Notes under the pieces: model-generated | Databases searched by the model: none | The model's input: only the letters and a program-made list of their open reading frames with translations | Told to the model about the DNA's origin: nothing | Made by a program: the position numbers and the translations under genes | Shown: positions 53,269-62,986 of the stretch, in pieces | Layout of the letters: each line of letters opens with the position of its first letter | How positions within the stretch are numbered: position 1 is the stretch's first letter | NCBI RefSeq assembly: GCF_000148645.1 | Contig: NC_014541.1 | Span: 4,177,139 to 4,241,138, forward strand | Reading direction: 5' to 3' | Source: Ferrimonas balearica DSM 9799 | GTDB taxonomy: Bacteria; Pseudomonadota; Gammaproteobacteria; Enterobacterales; Shewanellaceae | DNA: 64,000 nucleotides

Positions 53269-53992
53269 TCTCGCCCTGTTCTGCGGCCTGGCCCATGCCG
53301 GGCCGCGACTCTCCCTGATCATCGACGACATCGGCGCCCGCGAAGCGGACCGCGCCGCCCTCACGCTGCCCACTGAGGTCACTCTGGCGTTTCTGCCGCA
53401 CACCCCCTGGGGGCGGGAACTGGCCCTGCAGGCCTGGCGCCAGGACCGGGAACTGATGTTGCACCTGCCGATGGGCACCACCGGTCCCAAATCCCCCGGC
53501 CCCTGGGCCATTGAGCCGGGCCAGGACCGCTGGCAGGTGCAGTACCGGGTGAAAAAAGCCCTGGCGGACATCCCCTTTGTAACCGGCGTGAACAACCATA
53601 TGGGCAGCGCCGTCACTCCCGATCCCGACCGTATGGCCTGGGTGATGGAGGTGCTCAGCCTGAAGGGACTCTACTTTGTCGACAGCGTCACCACCTCAGA
53701 CAGCCGCGCTTACGAACAAGCGCTGGCCTGGGGGGTCGCCACCAAGAAAAGGGATGTGTTTCTCGACCCGGACCGGGCCGAAGGGACGCTGGAAAAGCAG
53801 TGGGCTGAAGCATTACGCCAGGCCGATAAGTTTGGCGAAGTGGTGGTGATCGGGCATCCCTACCCGGAAACCCTGACGTTTCTTGAAGCGACCCTGCCAA
53901 CCCTGGCCGAACAGAATATCCAGCTGGTGCCGCTGTCGACGCTGTTTACCCCGCCCGTACTGTCGCCGCTTCCAGTTCAGTCAGCACGCTGA
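53201..53992 (+). CDS. yibQ: Divergent polysaccharide deacetylase YibQ
   Basis: This 263-residue exported protein has a signal-like N-terminus (WSPNRLSWAALSLALFCGLAHA) and the family core LSLIIDDIGAR, AFLPHTPWG, MLHLPMG, GVNNHMGSAVT. Conserved Asp and His suggest metal binding, but the deacetylase role is unproven. The start lies inside ctpA in another frame; no clean ribosome site precedes it, so translational coupling is likely. Confidence 0.88.
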   Translation: MILSYWQRTTFWSPNRLSWAALSLALFCGLAHAGPRLSLIIDDIGAREADRAALTLPTEVTLAFLPHTPWGRELALQAWRQDRELMLHLPMGTTGPKSPGPWAIEPGQDRWQVQYRVKKALADIPFVTGVNNHMGSAVTPDPDRMAWVMEVLSLKGLYFVDSVTTSDSRAYEQALAWGVATKKRDVFLDPDRAEGTLEKQWAEALRQADKFGEVVVIGHPYPETLTFLEATLPTLAEQNIQLVPLSTLFTPPVLSPLPVQSAR

Positions 53993-54206
53993 GGGCCACC
54001 GCATCGGTGCTGCCACAGATGTCCGGGTCGGGCTTAAAGTCACTGCACACCGCCGGACGACCCGGTTGGCCGAAGATTTTGCACAGATTGCGGTCATCCA
54101 GCTGAATGCAGCGCACTCCGGCGGGCTTGCCGTTGGGCATGCCCGGAATGGGGGAGGTGATGGATGGGGCGATGCAACAGGCTCCGCACCCCAGTCGACA
54201 CTGCAT
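53946..54206 (-). CDS. YkgJ-family cysteine-cluster protein
   Basis: The 86 residues begin MQCRLGCGACC and keep further Cys (VRCIQ, NLCKIFG, PAVCSDF, DICGS), the pattern of the CxxCxxCC putative zinc or Fe-S family. The start is the ATG at 54206 with GGAG at 6 bases; a TTG at 54218 would add four residues. Its 3' end overlaps yibQ by 47 bases, convergent. Confidence 0.85.
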   Translation of the reverse strand: MQCRLGCGACCIAPSITSPIPGMPNGKPAGVRCIQLDDRNLCKIFGQPGRPAVCSDFKPDPDICGSTDAVALSVLTELEAATVRAG

Positions 54207-54225
54207 AATGGACTCCAAACAACAG

Positions 54226-54252
54226 AAAAACGGGCCGTTTGGCCCGTTTTTT
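54226..54252. terminator. Terminator downstream of rpoH
   Basis: AAAAACGGGCC-GTTT-GGCCCGTTTTTT lies 16 bp past the rpoH stop; T runs exist on both strands. Confidence 0.9.
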
Positions 54253-54267
54253 CAACAATTCAAAAGC

Positions 54268-55128
<861 letters not shown>

Positions 55129-55244
55129 GCTGTACCTCGTTCGTTGCGGGATGGGGGAGTCTAGCACGCCCCAACGGTAAAGGTTAAGGGAGGCGCCAAT
55201 CGACGGATTCCGGGTTCAGACTCCATTTGGCTGGCCCGGTTCCC

Positions 55245-56189
55245 TCAACGTGGTTCGATGGCGCGCAGATGACGACGGACCGACAGCCAGGCCCCCAGCC
55301 ATCCCAGCCCGCAGGCGAACAGGATCAGCAGGCCGCTTTGGCTGCCGCTCAGCCCCTCCAGCCGGATCTGACTGCGGTAGAGGCTGAGCAGCTGAGCCAC
55401 CGCCCCGTCGAGCCAGATCAGCATGGCATTGACCAGCACCATGGCGATCAACGCCGCCAGCAGGCCCAGCCAGATACCACCGTACAGGAAGGGACGGCGG
55501 ATAAAGGCTTCGGTAGCCCCCACCAGCTTCATCACTTTGATCTCGTGGAAACGCTGCATGATCGCCAACCGGATGGTGTTTCCGGTGATCAGCACCACCG
55601 CCAGGATCAACAGGGCTGCCAGGGCACTGCCGGACTGGCGTCCAACCTGTCCCAGAGCCTGCAGTCGCTGCAGCCAATCCAGGTCGAGTCGCGCCATCGC
55701 CACCTCCGGCAACTGCGCCAGCTTATCGCGCAGATCCCGCGCGGCATCCGCTTCGCTGTAACGGGAAGAGGGCTGCACCCGTACTACTGCGGGTAGCGGG
55801 TTACTGTCGAGGTATTTGAGCGCTTCACCAAACTGGCTGTGGGACTGGAACTCCGCCAGCGCCTCATCCGGGCTGAGGTAGTGCACCTCAAGAATCTCCG
55901 ACATGGAACGCAGCTGAGTCACCACACTCTGGCGCCGGGTTTCGTTGCTGTCGAGGCGCAGAAACAGGCTGATCTCGGCGGCACTCTGCCACTGTGCCTC
56001 CACTTTGGCGGCGTTGTTGGAGAGCACCATCAACAGCGCGGGCAGAGACAGGCTGAAGCCCAGCACCAGCATGGTCATCAGCGAGGTCATCGGGGTGCGC
56101 CAAAGCTCACCGAGGCTGCTCAGTGCCTGGCGCAGATGCTGTTGCAGGCCGCTTTTCAGGCGCTGCGAGAAAGGCAGTTTGGCTTTCAC
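55245..56189 (-). CDS. ftsX: Cell-division membrane protein FtsX
   Basis: This 314-residue protein has four membrane helices (about 45-65, 190-210, 240-265, 290-308), with a periplasmic loop between helices 1 and 2 that recruits EnvC. Marks: MRTLVLGFSLSLP-like first helix (TSLMTMLVLGFSLSLPALL in parts) and IMQRFHEIKVMKLVGAT. Start overlaps ftsE stop by 4 bases. Confidence 0.96.
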   Translation of the reverse strand: MKAKLPFSQRLKSGLQQHLRQALSSLGELWRTPMTSLMTMLVLGFSLSLPALLMVLSNNAAKVEAQWQSAAEISLFLRLDSNETRRQSVVTQLRSMSEILEVHYLSPDEALAEFQSHSQFGEALKYLDSNPLPAVVRVQPSSRYSEADAARDLRDKLAQLPEVAMARLDLDWLQRLQALGQVGRQSGSALAALLILAVVLITGNTIRLAIMQRFHEIKVMKLVGATEAFIRRPFLYGGIWLGLLAALIAMVLVNAMLIWLDGAVAQLLSLYRSQIRLEGLSGSQSGLLILFACGLGWLGAWLSVRRHLRAIEPR

Positions 56190-56854
56190 AGGGCCACCTC
56201 CTCGCTGACCATACGGCCCTGACGCAGGGTCAGGGTGCGGTAGCGCATGCGGGCAATCAGGCCCAGATCGTGGGTGGCGATCAGTACAGTGGTGCCGGAC
56301 GCGTTCAGGGTTTCAAACAGGCGCAGGATGTCCATCGACAGCTTGGGGTCGAGGTTGCCGGTGGGTTCATCCGCCAGCAGCAGCGGCGGGCGGTTGATCA
56401 CCGCACGGGCGATGCCCACGCGCTGCTGTTCACCACCGGACAGTTGGATCGGGGCGTAAGCGGCTTTGTCGCCGAGGCCAACCATATCCAGCGCCCCCTC
56501 CACCCGTTTGCTGATCTCACTGCTTTTGAAGCCTTCGATCACCAACGGCAGCGCCAGGTTGTCGTAGACGCTGCGGTCCATCAACAGGTTGTGGTCCTGA
56601 AAGATGATGCCGATATTGCGGCGCAGATAGGGCACATCGCCGCGCTTCATCTTGGCGATGTCCTGACCGTGAATGGTCACCTTGCCGGTGGTTGGGCGCT
56701 CAATGGCGGTAATCAGCTTGAGCAGGGTGCTCTTGCCTGCGCCGCTGTGGCCGGTGAGGAAAGCCATCTCTCCCGGTGCCAAGCCAAAGGACACATTTTC
56801 CAGCGCCATACGGCCGCCGGGGTAGATCTTGTTGACCTGCTCAAACTGGATCAT
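56186..56854 (-). CDS. ftsE: Cell-division ATP-binding protein FtsE
   Basis: This 222-residue ABC ATPase shows Walker A GHSGAGKST, Q-loop IGIIFQDHN, signature LSGGEQQRVGIARA, Walker B LLADEPTGNLD and H-loop ATHD. It pairs with FtsX to control EnvC and septal wall splitting. It lies 3 bp after ftsY. Confidence 0.98.
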   Translation of the reverse strand: MIQFEQVNKIYPGGRMALENVSFGLAPGEMAFLTGHSGAGKSTLLKLITAIERPTTGKVTIHGQDIAKMKRGDVPYLRRNIGIIFQDHNLLMDRSVYDNLALPLVIEGFKSSEISKRVEGALDMVGLGDKAAYAPIQLSGGEQQRVGIARAVINRPPLLLADEPTGNLDPKLSMDILRLFETLNASGTTVLIATHDLGLIARMRYRTLTLRQGRMVSEEVAL

Positions 56855-56857
56855 CGC

Positions 56858-58630
56858 TTACGCGGACTCCTGCTCGCTGAATAGCGCGTCGATAAAGGCC
56901 TGGCTTTCGAATGGACGCAGATCGTCAATCCCTTCACCAACGCCGATGTAACGTACTGGTATACCAAACTTATCCGCCAGAGCGAAGATCACGCCGCCCT
57001 TGGCGGTGCCATCCAGTTTGGTCAGGGTCAGGCCGGTCAGCCCCACCGCTTCGTTAAAGATCTGGGCCTGGCTGATGGCGTTCTGGCCGGTGCTGGCGTC
57101 CAGAGTGAGCATCACTTCGTGCGGCGCGTTCTCATCCAGCTTCTTCATCACCCGGACGATCTTCTTCAGCTCGTCCATCAGGTGGGCCTTGTTCTGCAGG
57201 CGGCCGGCGGTGTCCGCAATCAATACATCCACGTTACGCGCTTTGGCAGCCTGCAGGGCATCGAAGATCACGGAGGCACTGTCGGCACCGGTGTGCTGGG
57301 CAATCACCGGAATGTTGTTGCGGTCACCCCAAACCTGCAGCTGCTCAACCGCCGCGGCACGGAAGGTATCCCCCGCCGCCAGCATGACGGATTTGCCTTC
57401 CGCCTGGAACTGCTTGGCCAGCTTGCCGATGGTGGTGGTCTTACCCACGCCATTTACCCCCACCATCAGGATCACGAAGGGGCCGTTGGGATTCTCAATC
57501 ACCAGCGGCTGATCCACTTTGGACAGGGTGTCTTTCAGCTCAGATTTCAGGTGAGCAAACAGCGCGTCGGAATCTTTCAGCTCGCCGAAGCTGGCTTTGT
57601 CGGTCAGGCTGTCGATGATGCGGGAGGTGGTTTCCACCCCAACGTCCGCCAGCAGCAGCTGGGTTTCCAGCTCCTCAAACAGCTCATCGTCGATCTTCTT
57701 GCCCTTAAACAGGGCCATAAAGCCGCCACCAATGTTTTCACTGGTGCGACGCAGACCGGCTTTCAGGCGGGCAAAGAAACCCTGCTTTTCCGGCGCTTCT
57801 GCGGCGGATTGCTCAGCCGCAGCGTTTTCGGCAGCAATGCGCTCGGCTTCAGCCTGTTCAGCCGCTACGCGCTCGGCCTCAAGGCGTTCCGCTTCAGCTT
57901 GCTCAGCAGCAACACGCTCGGCTTCGATGCGAGCCGCTTCAGCTTGCTCAGCAGCAGCACGCTCCGCTTCGATGCGAGCCGCTTCAGCCTGCTCAGCAGC
58001 CACACGCTCCGCTTCGATGCGAGCCGCTTCGGCCTGCTCGGCAGCAACACGCTCCGCTTCGATACGAGCCGCTTCAGCCTGCTCGGCAGCAACCCGTTCC
58101 GCTTCGATGCGAGCCGCTTCGGCCTGCTCGGCAGCCACACGCTCCGCTTCGATGCGTTCCGCTTCAGCCTGCTCAGCAGCAACCCGTTCCGCTTCAATAC
58201 GGGCCGCTTCGGCCTGCTCAGCAGCTACACGCTCGGCTTCGATGCGGGCCGCTTCGGCCTGCTCGGCGGCAACACGCTCGGCTTCGATACGGGCCGCTTC
58301 AGCCTGCTCGGCAGCCACACGTTCGGCTTCGATGCGAGCCGCTTCGGCCTGCTCGGCAGCCACGCGCTCCGCTTCGATACGGGCCGCTTCGGCCTGCTCT
58401 GCGGCCACACGCTCGGCTTCGATACGGGCCGCTTCGGCCTGCTCGGCAGCAACACGCTCGGCTTCGATGCGCTCCGCTTCAGCCTGTTCGGCAGCAAGGC
58501 GTTCCGCTTCCAGACGCTCCGCTTCGGCCTGTTCTGCACTGGCCTGCTGGGCGGATTCGGTTACTTCGGGGCGCTGCGGCGCCTCCTCCTTTTTCTCCCG
58601 GCGAAACCAGGAAAATAAGCCTTTGGCCAT
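56858..58630 (-). CDS. ftsY: Signal recognition particle receptor FtsY, with expanded repeat domain
   Basis: This 590-residue GTPase receives ribosome-SRP complexes at the inner membrane. The N-terminal [16 protein letters not shown] is the amphipathic membrane lead. Residues 32-271 are sixteen 15-residue repeats ([15 protein letters not shown]), which should form a long charged helix. The NG domain follows: [15 protein letters not shown] (G1), [18 protein letters not shown] (G3), [10 protein letters not shown] (G4). The repeat makes it about 90 residues longer than E. coli FtsY. Confidence 0.97.
   Translation of the reverse strand: MAKGLFSWFRREKKEEAPQRPEVTESAQQASAEQAEAERLEAERLAAEQAEAERIEAERVAAEQAEAARIEAERVAAEQAEAARIEAERVAAEQAEAARIEAERVAAEQAEAARIEAERVAAEQAEAARIEAERVAAEQAEAARIEAERVAAEQAEAERIEAERVAAEQAEAARIEAERVAAEQAEAARIEAERVAAEQAEAARIEAERVAAEQAEAARIEAERAAAEQAEAARIEAERVAAEQAEAERLEAERVAAEQAEAERIAAENAAAEQSAAEAPEKQGFFARLKAGLRRTSENIGGGFMALFKGKKIDDELFEELETQLLLADVGVETTSRIIDSLTDKASFGELKDSDALFAHLKSELKDTLSKVDQPLVIENPNGPFVILMVGVNGVGKTTTIGKLAKQFQAEGKSVMLAAGDTFRAAAVEQLQVWGDRNNIPVIAQHTGADSASVIFDALQAAKARNVDVLIADTAGRLQNKAHLMDELKKIVRVMKKLDENAPHEVMLTLDASTGQNAISQAQIFNEAVGLTGLTLTKLDGTAKGGVIFALADKFGIPVRYIGVGEGIDDLRPFESQAFIDALFSEQESA
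57818..58537 (-). repeat. Sixteen 45-bp tandem repeats in ftsY
   Basis: Each unit encodes AEQAEAxRxEAERxA. Third-base changes are scattered among units while the protein repeat stays nearly constant, so expansion has been followed by purifying selection. Units 13 and 16 are the most divergent. Length variation between strains is likely. Confidence 0.93.
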
Positions 58631-58745
58631 CTTTTCTTACCCTTTACTGCCGGCCGGGCTGACAACACCCGCCCGGGCCTTGCTAAAATAGCGATTTTTC
58701 TGGGGCCTTAGTCTACCCAGAATTACCGCAAAAACCGAGGTCACC

Positions 58746-59366
58746 ATGGCGAGAGCCCCCCGTCGTAACGCCAATCCACGCTCCGAATCCCGAACTCCGG
58801 GACAGATCCGCCTTATCGGCGGCCAGTGGCGTGGTCGCAAGCTGCCGGTGACCGATGTGGTAGGTCTGCGCCCCACCACTGATCGGGTGCGGGAAACCCT
58901 ATTTAACTGGCTGATGCAGGACACCCGTGGTGCCCGTGTGCTGGACTGCTTTGCCGGCAGCGGTGCGCTGTCACTGGAAGCGCTGTCCCGCTTTGCCGCC
59001 AGCGCCACCATGCTGGAACTGGACAGCGCTGCGGCGCGCCAGTTGATGGCCAACCTGGCCACCCTGAAGGCCGACAACGGCAAAGTGATCAGCGGTGACA
59101 GTCTGGCGTTTCTGGCCAAACCGGCCGAGGCGCCTTACGACATCGTGTTTATCGACCCGCCGTTCCGCAAAGGGTTGTTGGCGCCCTGCATCGAACACCT
59201 GAGCCAAAATGGCTATCTGCGCCCCGGCACCTGGATCTATCTGGAAACCGAATCCGAACTCGATATGCCTGCGCTGCCCGCCGGCTGGTCACTGCATCGG
59301 GAGAAAGTGGCTGGCCAGGTGGCGTTCCGTCTCTATCAATACCGACCCACTGAGAACCCTGTATGA
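58746..59366 (+). CDS. rsmD: 16S rRNA (guanine-966-N2)-methyltransferase RsmD
   Basis: This 206-residue enzyme methylates G966 of 16S rRNA. It shows GQWRGRKLPV, LRPTTDRVRETLFNWL, motif I LDCFAGSGALSLEAL and catalytic FIDPPF (the N6/N2 NPPF-type loop). It is divergent from ftsY, as in E. coli, and overlaps the next gene by 4 bases. Confidence 0.97.
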   Translation: MARAPRRNANPRSESRTPGQIRLIGGQWRGRKLPVTDVVGLRPTTDRVRETLFNWLMQDTRGARVLDCFAGSGALSLEALSRFAASATMLELDSAAARQLMANLATLKADNGKVISGDSLAFLAKPAEAPYDIVFIDPPFRKGLLAPCIEHLSQNGYLRPGTWIYLETESELDMPALPAGWSLHREKVAGQVAFRLYQYRPTENPV

Positions 59367-59629
59367 CCCAGTTCCTGTCCTGGGCCAAGGCCGGCATGGC
59401 CGCCGCCTGGCTGATCATGATCGTTAACCTGATTTTCCCCTGGCCAGCGCCCTATCATCTGGCGCTGCAGATCCTGTTGCAGATCACCCTGGCCGGCCAC
59501 CTGGCGATCTGCGGCGGTTTCCGCGTGCGCCAGGGCAAGCCGTTGAGCTGGGCCCACTACCGCGAACTGATGCTCTACGGGGTGTTTGCCCTGCTCAGCT
59601 GGCGCCATCAGGCGCGTTCCGGCGAGTAA
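59363..59629 (+). CDS. yhhL: DUF1145 membrane protein (YhhL-like)
   Basis: The 88 residues have two or three membrane helices (about 8-28, 33-52, 66-82). The partnership with rsmD is the same as E. coli yhhL. Function unknown. Confidence 0.85.
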   Translation: MTQFLSWAKAGMAAAWLIMIVNLIFPWPAPYHLALQILLQITLAGHLAICGGFRVRQGKPLSWAHYRELMLYGVFALLSWRHQARSGE

Positions 59630-59660
59630 ACGAATGCGGGGGCCTATTGGCCCCCGTAAG

Positions 59661-60254
59661 TTACTTTCCGATCGCCAGGTATTGGGCGATGCCATCGAGG
59701 AACATCTGCACCGAGATCATCACCAGCACCATCCCCATCAGGCGCTCCAGCGCCACCAGGCCACGCTCACCCAGCAAGCGGTGGAACAGGCCGGAGAACA
59801 TCAGGATGGCGGCGGAGATGCCCCAGGAGAGCAGCAGGGCGATGGTCCAATCCATCATCTTGCCTGGTTCGGTATGTGCCAGCAGCAACAGCGCGGCCAA
59901 TACCGAGGGGCCCGCAATCAGTGGGATCGCCAGTGGCACCAGAAACGGTTCCTGACCGGCATCGAGTCCGGTTACCCCTCCGGGGGTGGGGAAGATCATG
60001 CGAATCGCGATCAGGAACAGGATGATGCCGCCGGCAATGGACACCGACTCGGTACGCAGGTTGAGGAACGACAGCATCGCTTCACCGGCGTAGAGGAAAA
60101 GCAGCATAATGCCGAGGGCAAACAGCAACTCGCGGATCAGGATGATGCGACGGCGCTTGGGATCAACGTGACGCAGGACCGACAGAAAGATTGGCATATT
60201 GCCCAGCGGGTCCATGATCAGGAACAGCATCACCGCCGCAGACAGGATATCCAT
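59661..60254 (-). CDS. yhgN: MarC/YhgN-family membrane protein
   Basis: This 197-residue inner-membrane protein has six helices and the family start FLIMDPLGNMPIFLSVL, with a second copy of the fold around LAIPLIAGPSVLAALLLL. MarC proteins were once thought to give drug resistance; their role is now unclear. It is convergent with the DUF1145 gene. Confidence 0.9.
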   Translation of the reverse strand: MDILSAAVMLFLIMDPLGNMPIFLSVLRHVDPKRRRIILIRELLFALGIMLLFLYAGEAMLSFLNLRTESVSIAGGIILFLIAIRMIFPTPGGVTGLDAGQEPFLVPLAIPLIAGPSVLAALLLLAHTEPGKMMDWTIALLLSWGISAAILMFSGLFHRLLGERGLVALERLMGMVLVMISVQMFLDGIAQYLAIGK

Positions 60255-60305
60255 TAAGAAAACTCCAATTTATCGACTGCACACTTCTGTTTTACTGAAC
60301 AAAAG

Positions 60306-60311
60306 TATAAT
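60306..60311 (+). promoter_or_regulatory. Possible -10 element for the HD-GYP gene
   Basis: A TATAAT in an AT-rich stretch lies 62 bp before the ATG. No clear -35 is seen. Confidence 0.35.
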
Positions 60312-60373
60312 TTATTCGTCTCCGCAAAATGGTACCACCCGACCAGGACGATTCGGTTGGGAATGCAAAAACT

Positions 60374-61540
60374 ATGATCAAAACCCTGCCGGTCAACCAA
60401 GTGACTCTGGGCATGTACGTGGTGGATATCCCCGGCCATTCAATGATGGCCATCCGCCAGCAAGGATACATTCGTACACCGGAAATGCTGACCCTGCTGC
60501 GTAAGCAGGGGGTGAAACGCGTTGTTATCGACACCAGCCGCTCGCTGACCCGTGTGGCAACACCGACCGCACCCAAAGCGCCGGAACAGGCCAAGTCTGC
60601 CCCCGCCAAGGCTTCCCTCAAGGAGGAGATGCCCCGCGCCCGTAAACTGTACAACCAGGCTCGCCAACTGCAGCACCGGATGATGCACGACGTCAAACTG
60701 GGCAAACAGCTTGAACTGGAGCCGGTTGAGCAGATGGCGGATCAGTTCATCAGCAGCGTATTCCGCAATGCCAGCGCCCTGAACTGCCTGCGCCTGATCA
60801 AGGACAAAGACGACTACCTGTTGGAACACTCCATCGGCGTGTCGATCCTGATGACCCTGTTCGCCCGCCACCTTGGCTACAGTGGCAGCGTCCTGCACAA
60901 AATCTGTGTGGGTTCACTGCTGCACGACATCGGCAAGGTGATGATCCCAAGCGAGATCCTCAACAAGCCCGGCAAACTCACCGATGAAGAGTTTGTCATT
61001 ATGAAAAGCCATGCCGCCCACAGCCGCGACATCATCCAGTCCACGCCCGGCATCAGCCCCATCAGTCTTGATGTGGCCGCGATGCACCATGAGAAACTGG
61101 ATGGCACGGGCTACCCCGATGGGCTCAAAGGCGAAGAGATCACCACCTATGGCCGTATGATTGCCATCTGTGACATCTACGATGCCATTACCGCAGACCG
61201 CAGTTACCACAAGGGCGCGCCACCGACGGTGGCACTCAAACGCTTGCTGGAGATGACCCCACACCAGCTGGATCGGGAACTGATGCAGGCGTTTATTCAG
61301 TGCATCGGTGTTTATCCGCCGGGCACCATGGTGGAGCTGTCCAACGGTTTGCTGGCGGTGGTGCAGGAAACCAATGAGGGTAAACCGCTGAAACCCATCG
61401 TTAAAGCGGTCTACAATCCGAAGAGCCGAACCCACGTGATGGCCACGGTGATCGACCTGTCGTCACCGCACTGCAGCGACAAGATTGTGCGGGCCGTCAG
61501 CCCCCGTGATTATCGGTTGGAACTGGACAACTACCTCTAA
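60374..61540 (+). CDS. HD-GYP c-di-GMP phosphodiesterase
   Basis: This 388-residue protein has an N-terminal DUF3391 domain (about 1-130; VNQVTLGMYVVDIPGHSMM in parts) and an HD-GYP domain: HSIGVSILM, LLHDIGKVMIP (HD), HHEKLDGTGYPDGL (GYP), then CDIYDAITADRSYHKG. It should degrade c-di-GMP. The start is the ATG at 60374 (MIKTLPVNQV). It acts opposite to the cyclase at 11307. Confidence 0.94.
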   Translation: MIKTLPVNQVTLGMYVVDIPGHSMMAIRQQGYIRTPEMLTLLRKQGVKRVVIDTSRSLTRVATPTAPKAPEQAKSAPAKASLKEEMPRARKLYNQARQLQHRMMHDVKLGKQLELEPVEQMADQFISSVFRNASALNCLRLIKDKDDYLLEHSIGVSILMTLFARHLGYSGSVLHKICVGSLLHDIGKVMIPSEILNKPGKLTDEEFVIMKSHAAHSRDIIQSTPGISPISLDVAAMHHEKLDGTGYPDGLKGEEITTYGRMIAICDIYDAITADRSYHKGAPPTVALKRLLEMTPHQLDRELMQAFIQCIGVYPPGTMVELSNGLLAVVQETNEGKPLKPIVKAVYNPKSRTHVMATVIDLSSPHCSDKIVRAVSPRDYRLELDNYL

Positions 61541-61587
61541 CGCTTATACCTTGGCGCCCCCCCGCCAAGGTGTGTCCGGAGACCACA

Positions 61588-62373
61588 ATGAACTACCTGA
61601 TCGCCAGTGTTCTTATCCTGGCCGTTGGCCCGTTGCTTTATCACGGCTTTCGCCACCAAACCCGCGTGCTCGATGCCATTGGTGCCTTTGTGGTGGTGTC
61701 GCTGTTTGGCCTGGTGCTGTTCGATATCCTGCCGGAACTTTGGCATCACGGCGGTTTCTGGGTGGTGCCCGCCATCCTGCTCGGTTTCTTTGGCCCCACG
61801 CTGGCGGAGAAGGCGTTCCATCGTCACTCCCGATTGGCCCACAACCTGACCCTTGCGCTGGGCCTGACCGGCCTGCTGGTGCACACCTTGACCGATGGCA
61901 GTGCCATCTACCTGGTCAGCCAGCAGCAGGCCAATGACCTGCTGGCGCTGGGGGTGGTGCTGCATAACCTGCCGGCGGGCCTCGCTATCTGGTGGCTGCT
62001 GCGACCGCAGTTTGGCCGGGTGATCGCCGCCGCCATGTTGGGCACCCTGATGTTCTTTACCGTGGTGGGCTTCTTCCTGGGCGACGAACTGCTGGCGATG
62101 ATCAGCGTTTCGGGTTCGGTATATCTGCAAGCCTTCGTCACCGGTTCTATCCTGCACGTATTGGTGCATCGTCCCCATGAACACCATCATGAGTCGCATC
62201 ACCATCATGACCACGGTCATGGCCACCGTCGCTGGCGACCGAGCCGAGGCCACTACCTGGGCAGTGCGCTGGCACTGATCTTCCTGGTGCTGGTGATGCT
62301 GTCCCATCATGAACATGGCCACCACGGCCACCTGCACGGCGACGCAGATCCGACCCATAACCACAGCCACTAA
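61588..62373 (+). CDS. ZIP-like membrane protein with His-rich tail
   Basis: This 261-residue protein has seven or eight predicted helices. GVVLHNLPAGLAIWWLL resembles the HNxPEG metal site of ZIP transporters, and VHTLTDGSAIYLV gives another His. A cytosolic or periplasmic loop and the C-terminus are packed with His (HEHHHESHHHHDHGHGH in the loop). Zinc, nickel or other divalent transport or sensing is likely. The ATG at 61588 follows CGGAG. Confidence 0.8.
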   Translation: MNYLIASVLILAVGPLLYHGFRHQTRVLDAIGAFVVVSLFGLVLFDILPELWHHGGFWVVPAILLGFFGPTLAEKAFHRHSRLAHNLTLALGLTGLLVHTLTDGSAIYLVSQQQANDLLALGVVLHNLPAGLAIWWLLRPQFGRVIAAAMLGTLMFFTVVGFFLGDELLAMISVSGSVYLQAFVTGSILHVLVHRPHEHHHESHHHHDHGHGHRRWRPSRGHYLGSALALIFLVLVMLSHHEHGHHGHLHGDADPTHNHSH

Positions 62374-62384
62374 GGAGACTGGTG

Positions 62385-62954
62385 ATGCTGGCGACCCTCT
62401 CAGCCTTTATCCTCAAATGTGCCGGTTGGCGCATCGAAGGCGCGCTGCCGGAACGCCGTAAGTACGTCGCCATCGTCGCCCCGCACACCAGCAACTGGGA
62501 CTTTATTATCGGCCTGCTGGCCCGCTTCCAGCTCGACATTCCCGCCCGCTTTATCGGCAAGCACCAGCTGTTCCGGCCACCGCTGGGGTGGCTGATGCGG
62601 GCCTTGGGCGGACGTCCGGTGGTGCGCACCCAGTCCAATAATCTGGTGGAGGATGTGGTCGCCATGTTCCGGCAGGAGCCGGAATTTGTGCTGGCCCTGG
62701 CGCCCGAAGGCACCCGCAGCCCGGTGTCCCACTGGAAAACCGGCTTCTACCACATCGCCCGGGGCGCCGGCGTTCCCATCGTACCGGTGGCTCTGGATTT
62801 CCGTCATCGTGCCATCGTGATTGGCCAGCCCCTGACCCCTGGCGAGTGCAAAGCCGCTGATATGGCCCAGTTGCTGGCCTTCTTCCGTCCCCACCGGGGC
62901 CGCTTTGCCCAGCCCATCCCGCATTACCAGCCACGGGATAAACGATCCTCATAA
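62385..62954 (+). CDS. PlsC-type acyltransferase
   Basis: This 189-residue protein has the acyltransferase motifs: PHTSNWDF (an H-x4-D form with the catalytic His and Asp), FIGKHQLF, APEGTRSP and VPIVPVALDF. It probably makes or remodels phospholipids, though the short length resembles the family of small PlsC-like proteins of unknown substrate. The ATG at 62385 has GGAG 7 bases before it. Confidence 0.88.
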   Translation: MLATLSAFILKCAGWRIEGALPERRKYVAIVAPHTSNWDFIIGLLARFQLDIPARFIGKHQLFRPPLGWLMRALGGRPVVRTQSNNLVEDVVAMFRQEPEFVLALAPEGTRSPVSHWKTGFYHIARGAGVPIVPVALDFRHRAIVIGQPLTPGECKAADMAQLLAFFRPHRGRFAQPIPHYQPRDKRSS

Positions 62955-62957
62955 AAA

Positions 62958-62980
62958 ACGCCCCGCAGATGCGGGGCGTG
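62958..62980 (-). terminator. Terminator of the MscS-type channel gene
   Basis: On the minus strand CACGCCCCGC-ATCT-GCGGGGCGT ends in TTTTTTAT, just after the channel gene stop. Confidence 0.85.
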
Positions 62981-62986
62981 CTCGTT

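Noticed and set aside
57119-58618. Repetitive plus-strand ORF opposite ftsY
   Set aside because: Its repeats only mirror the ftsY tandem units.
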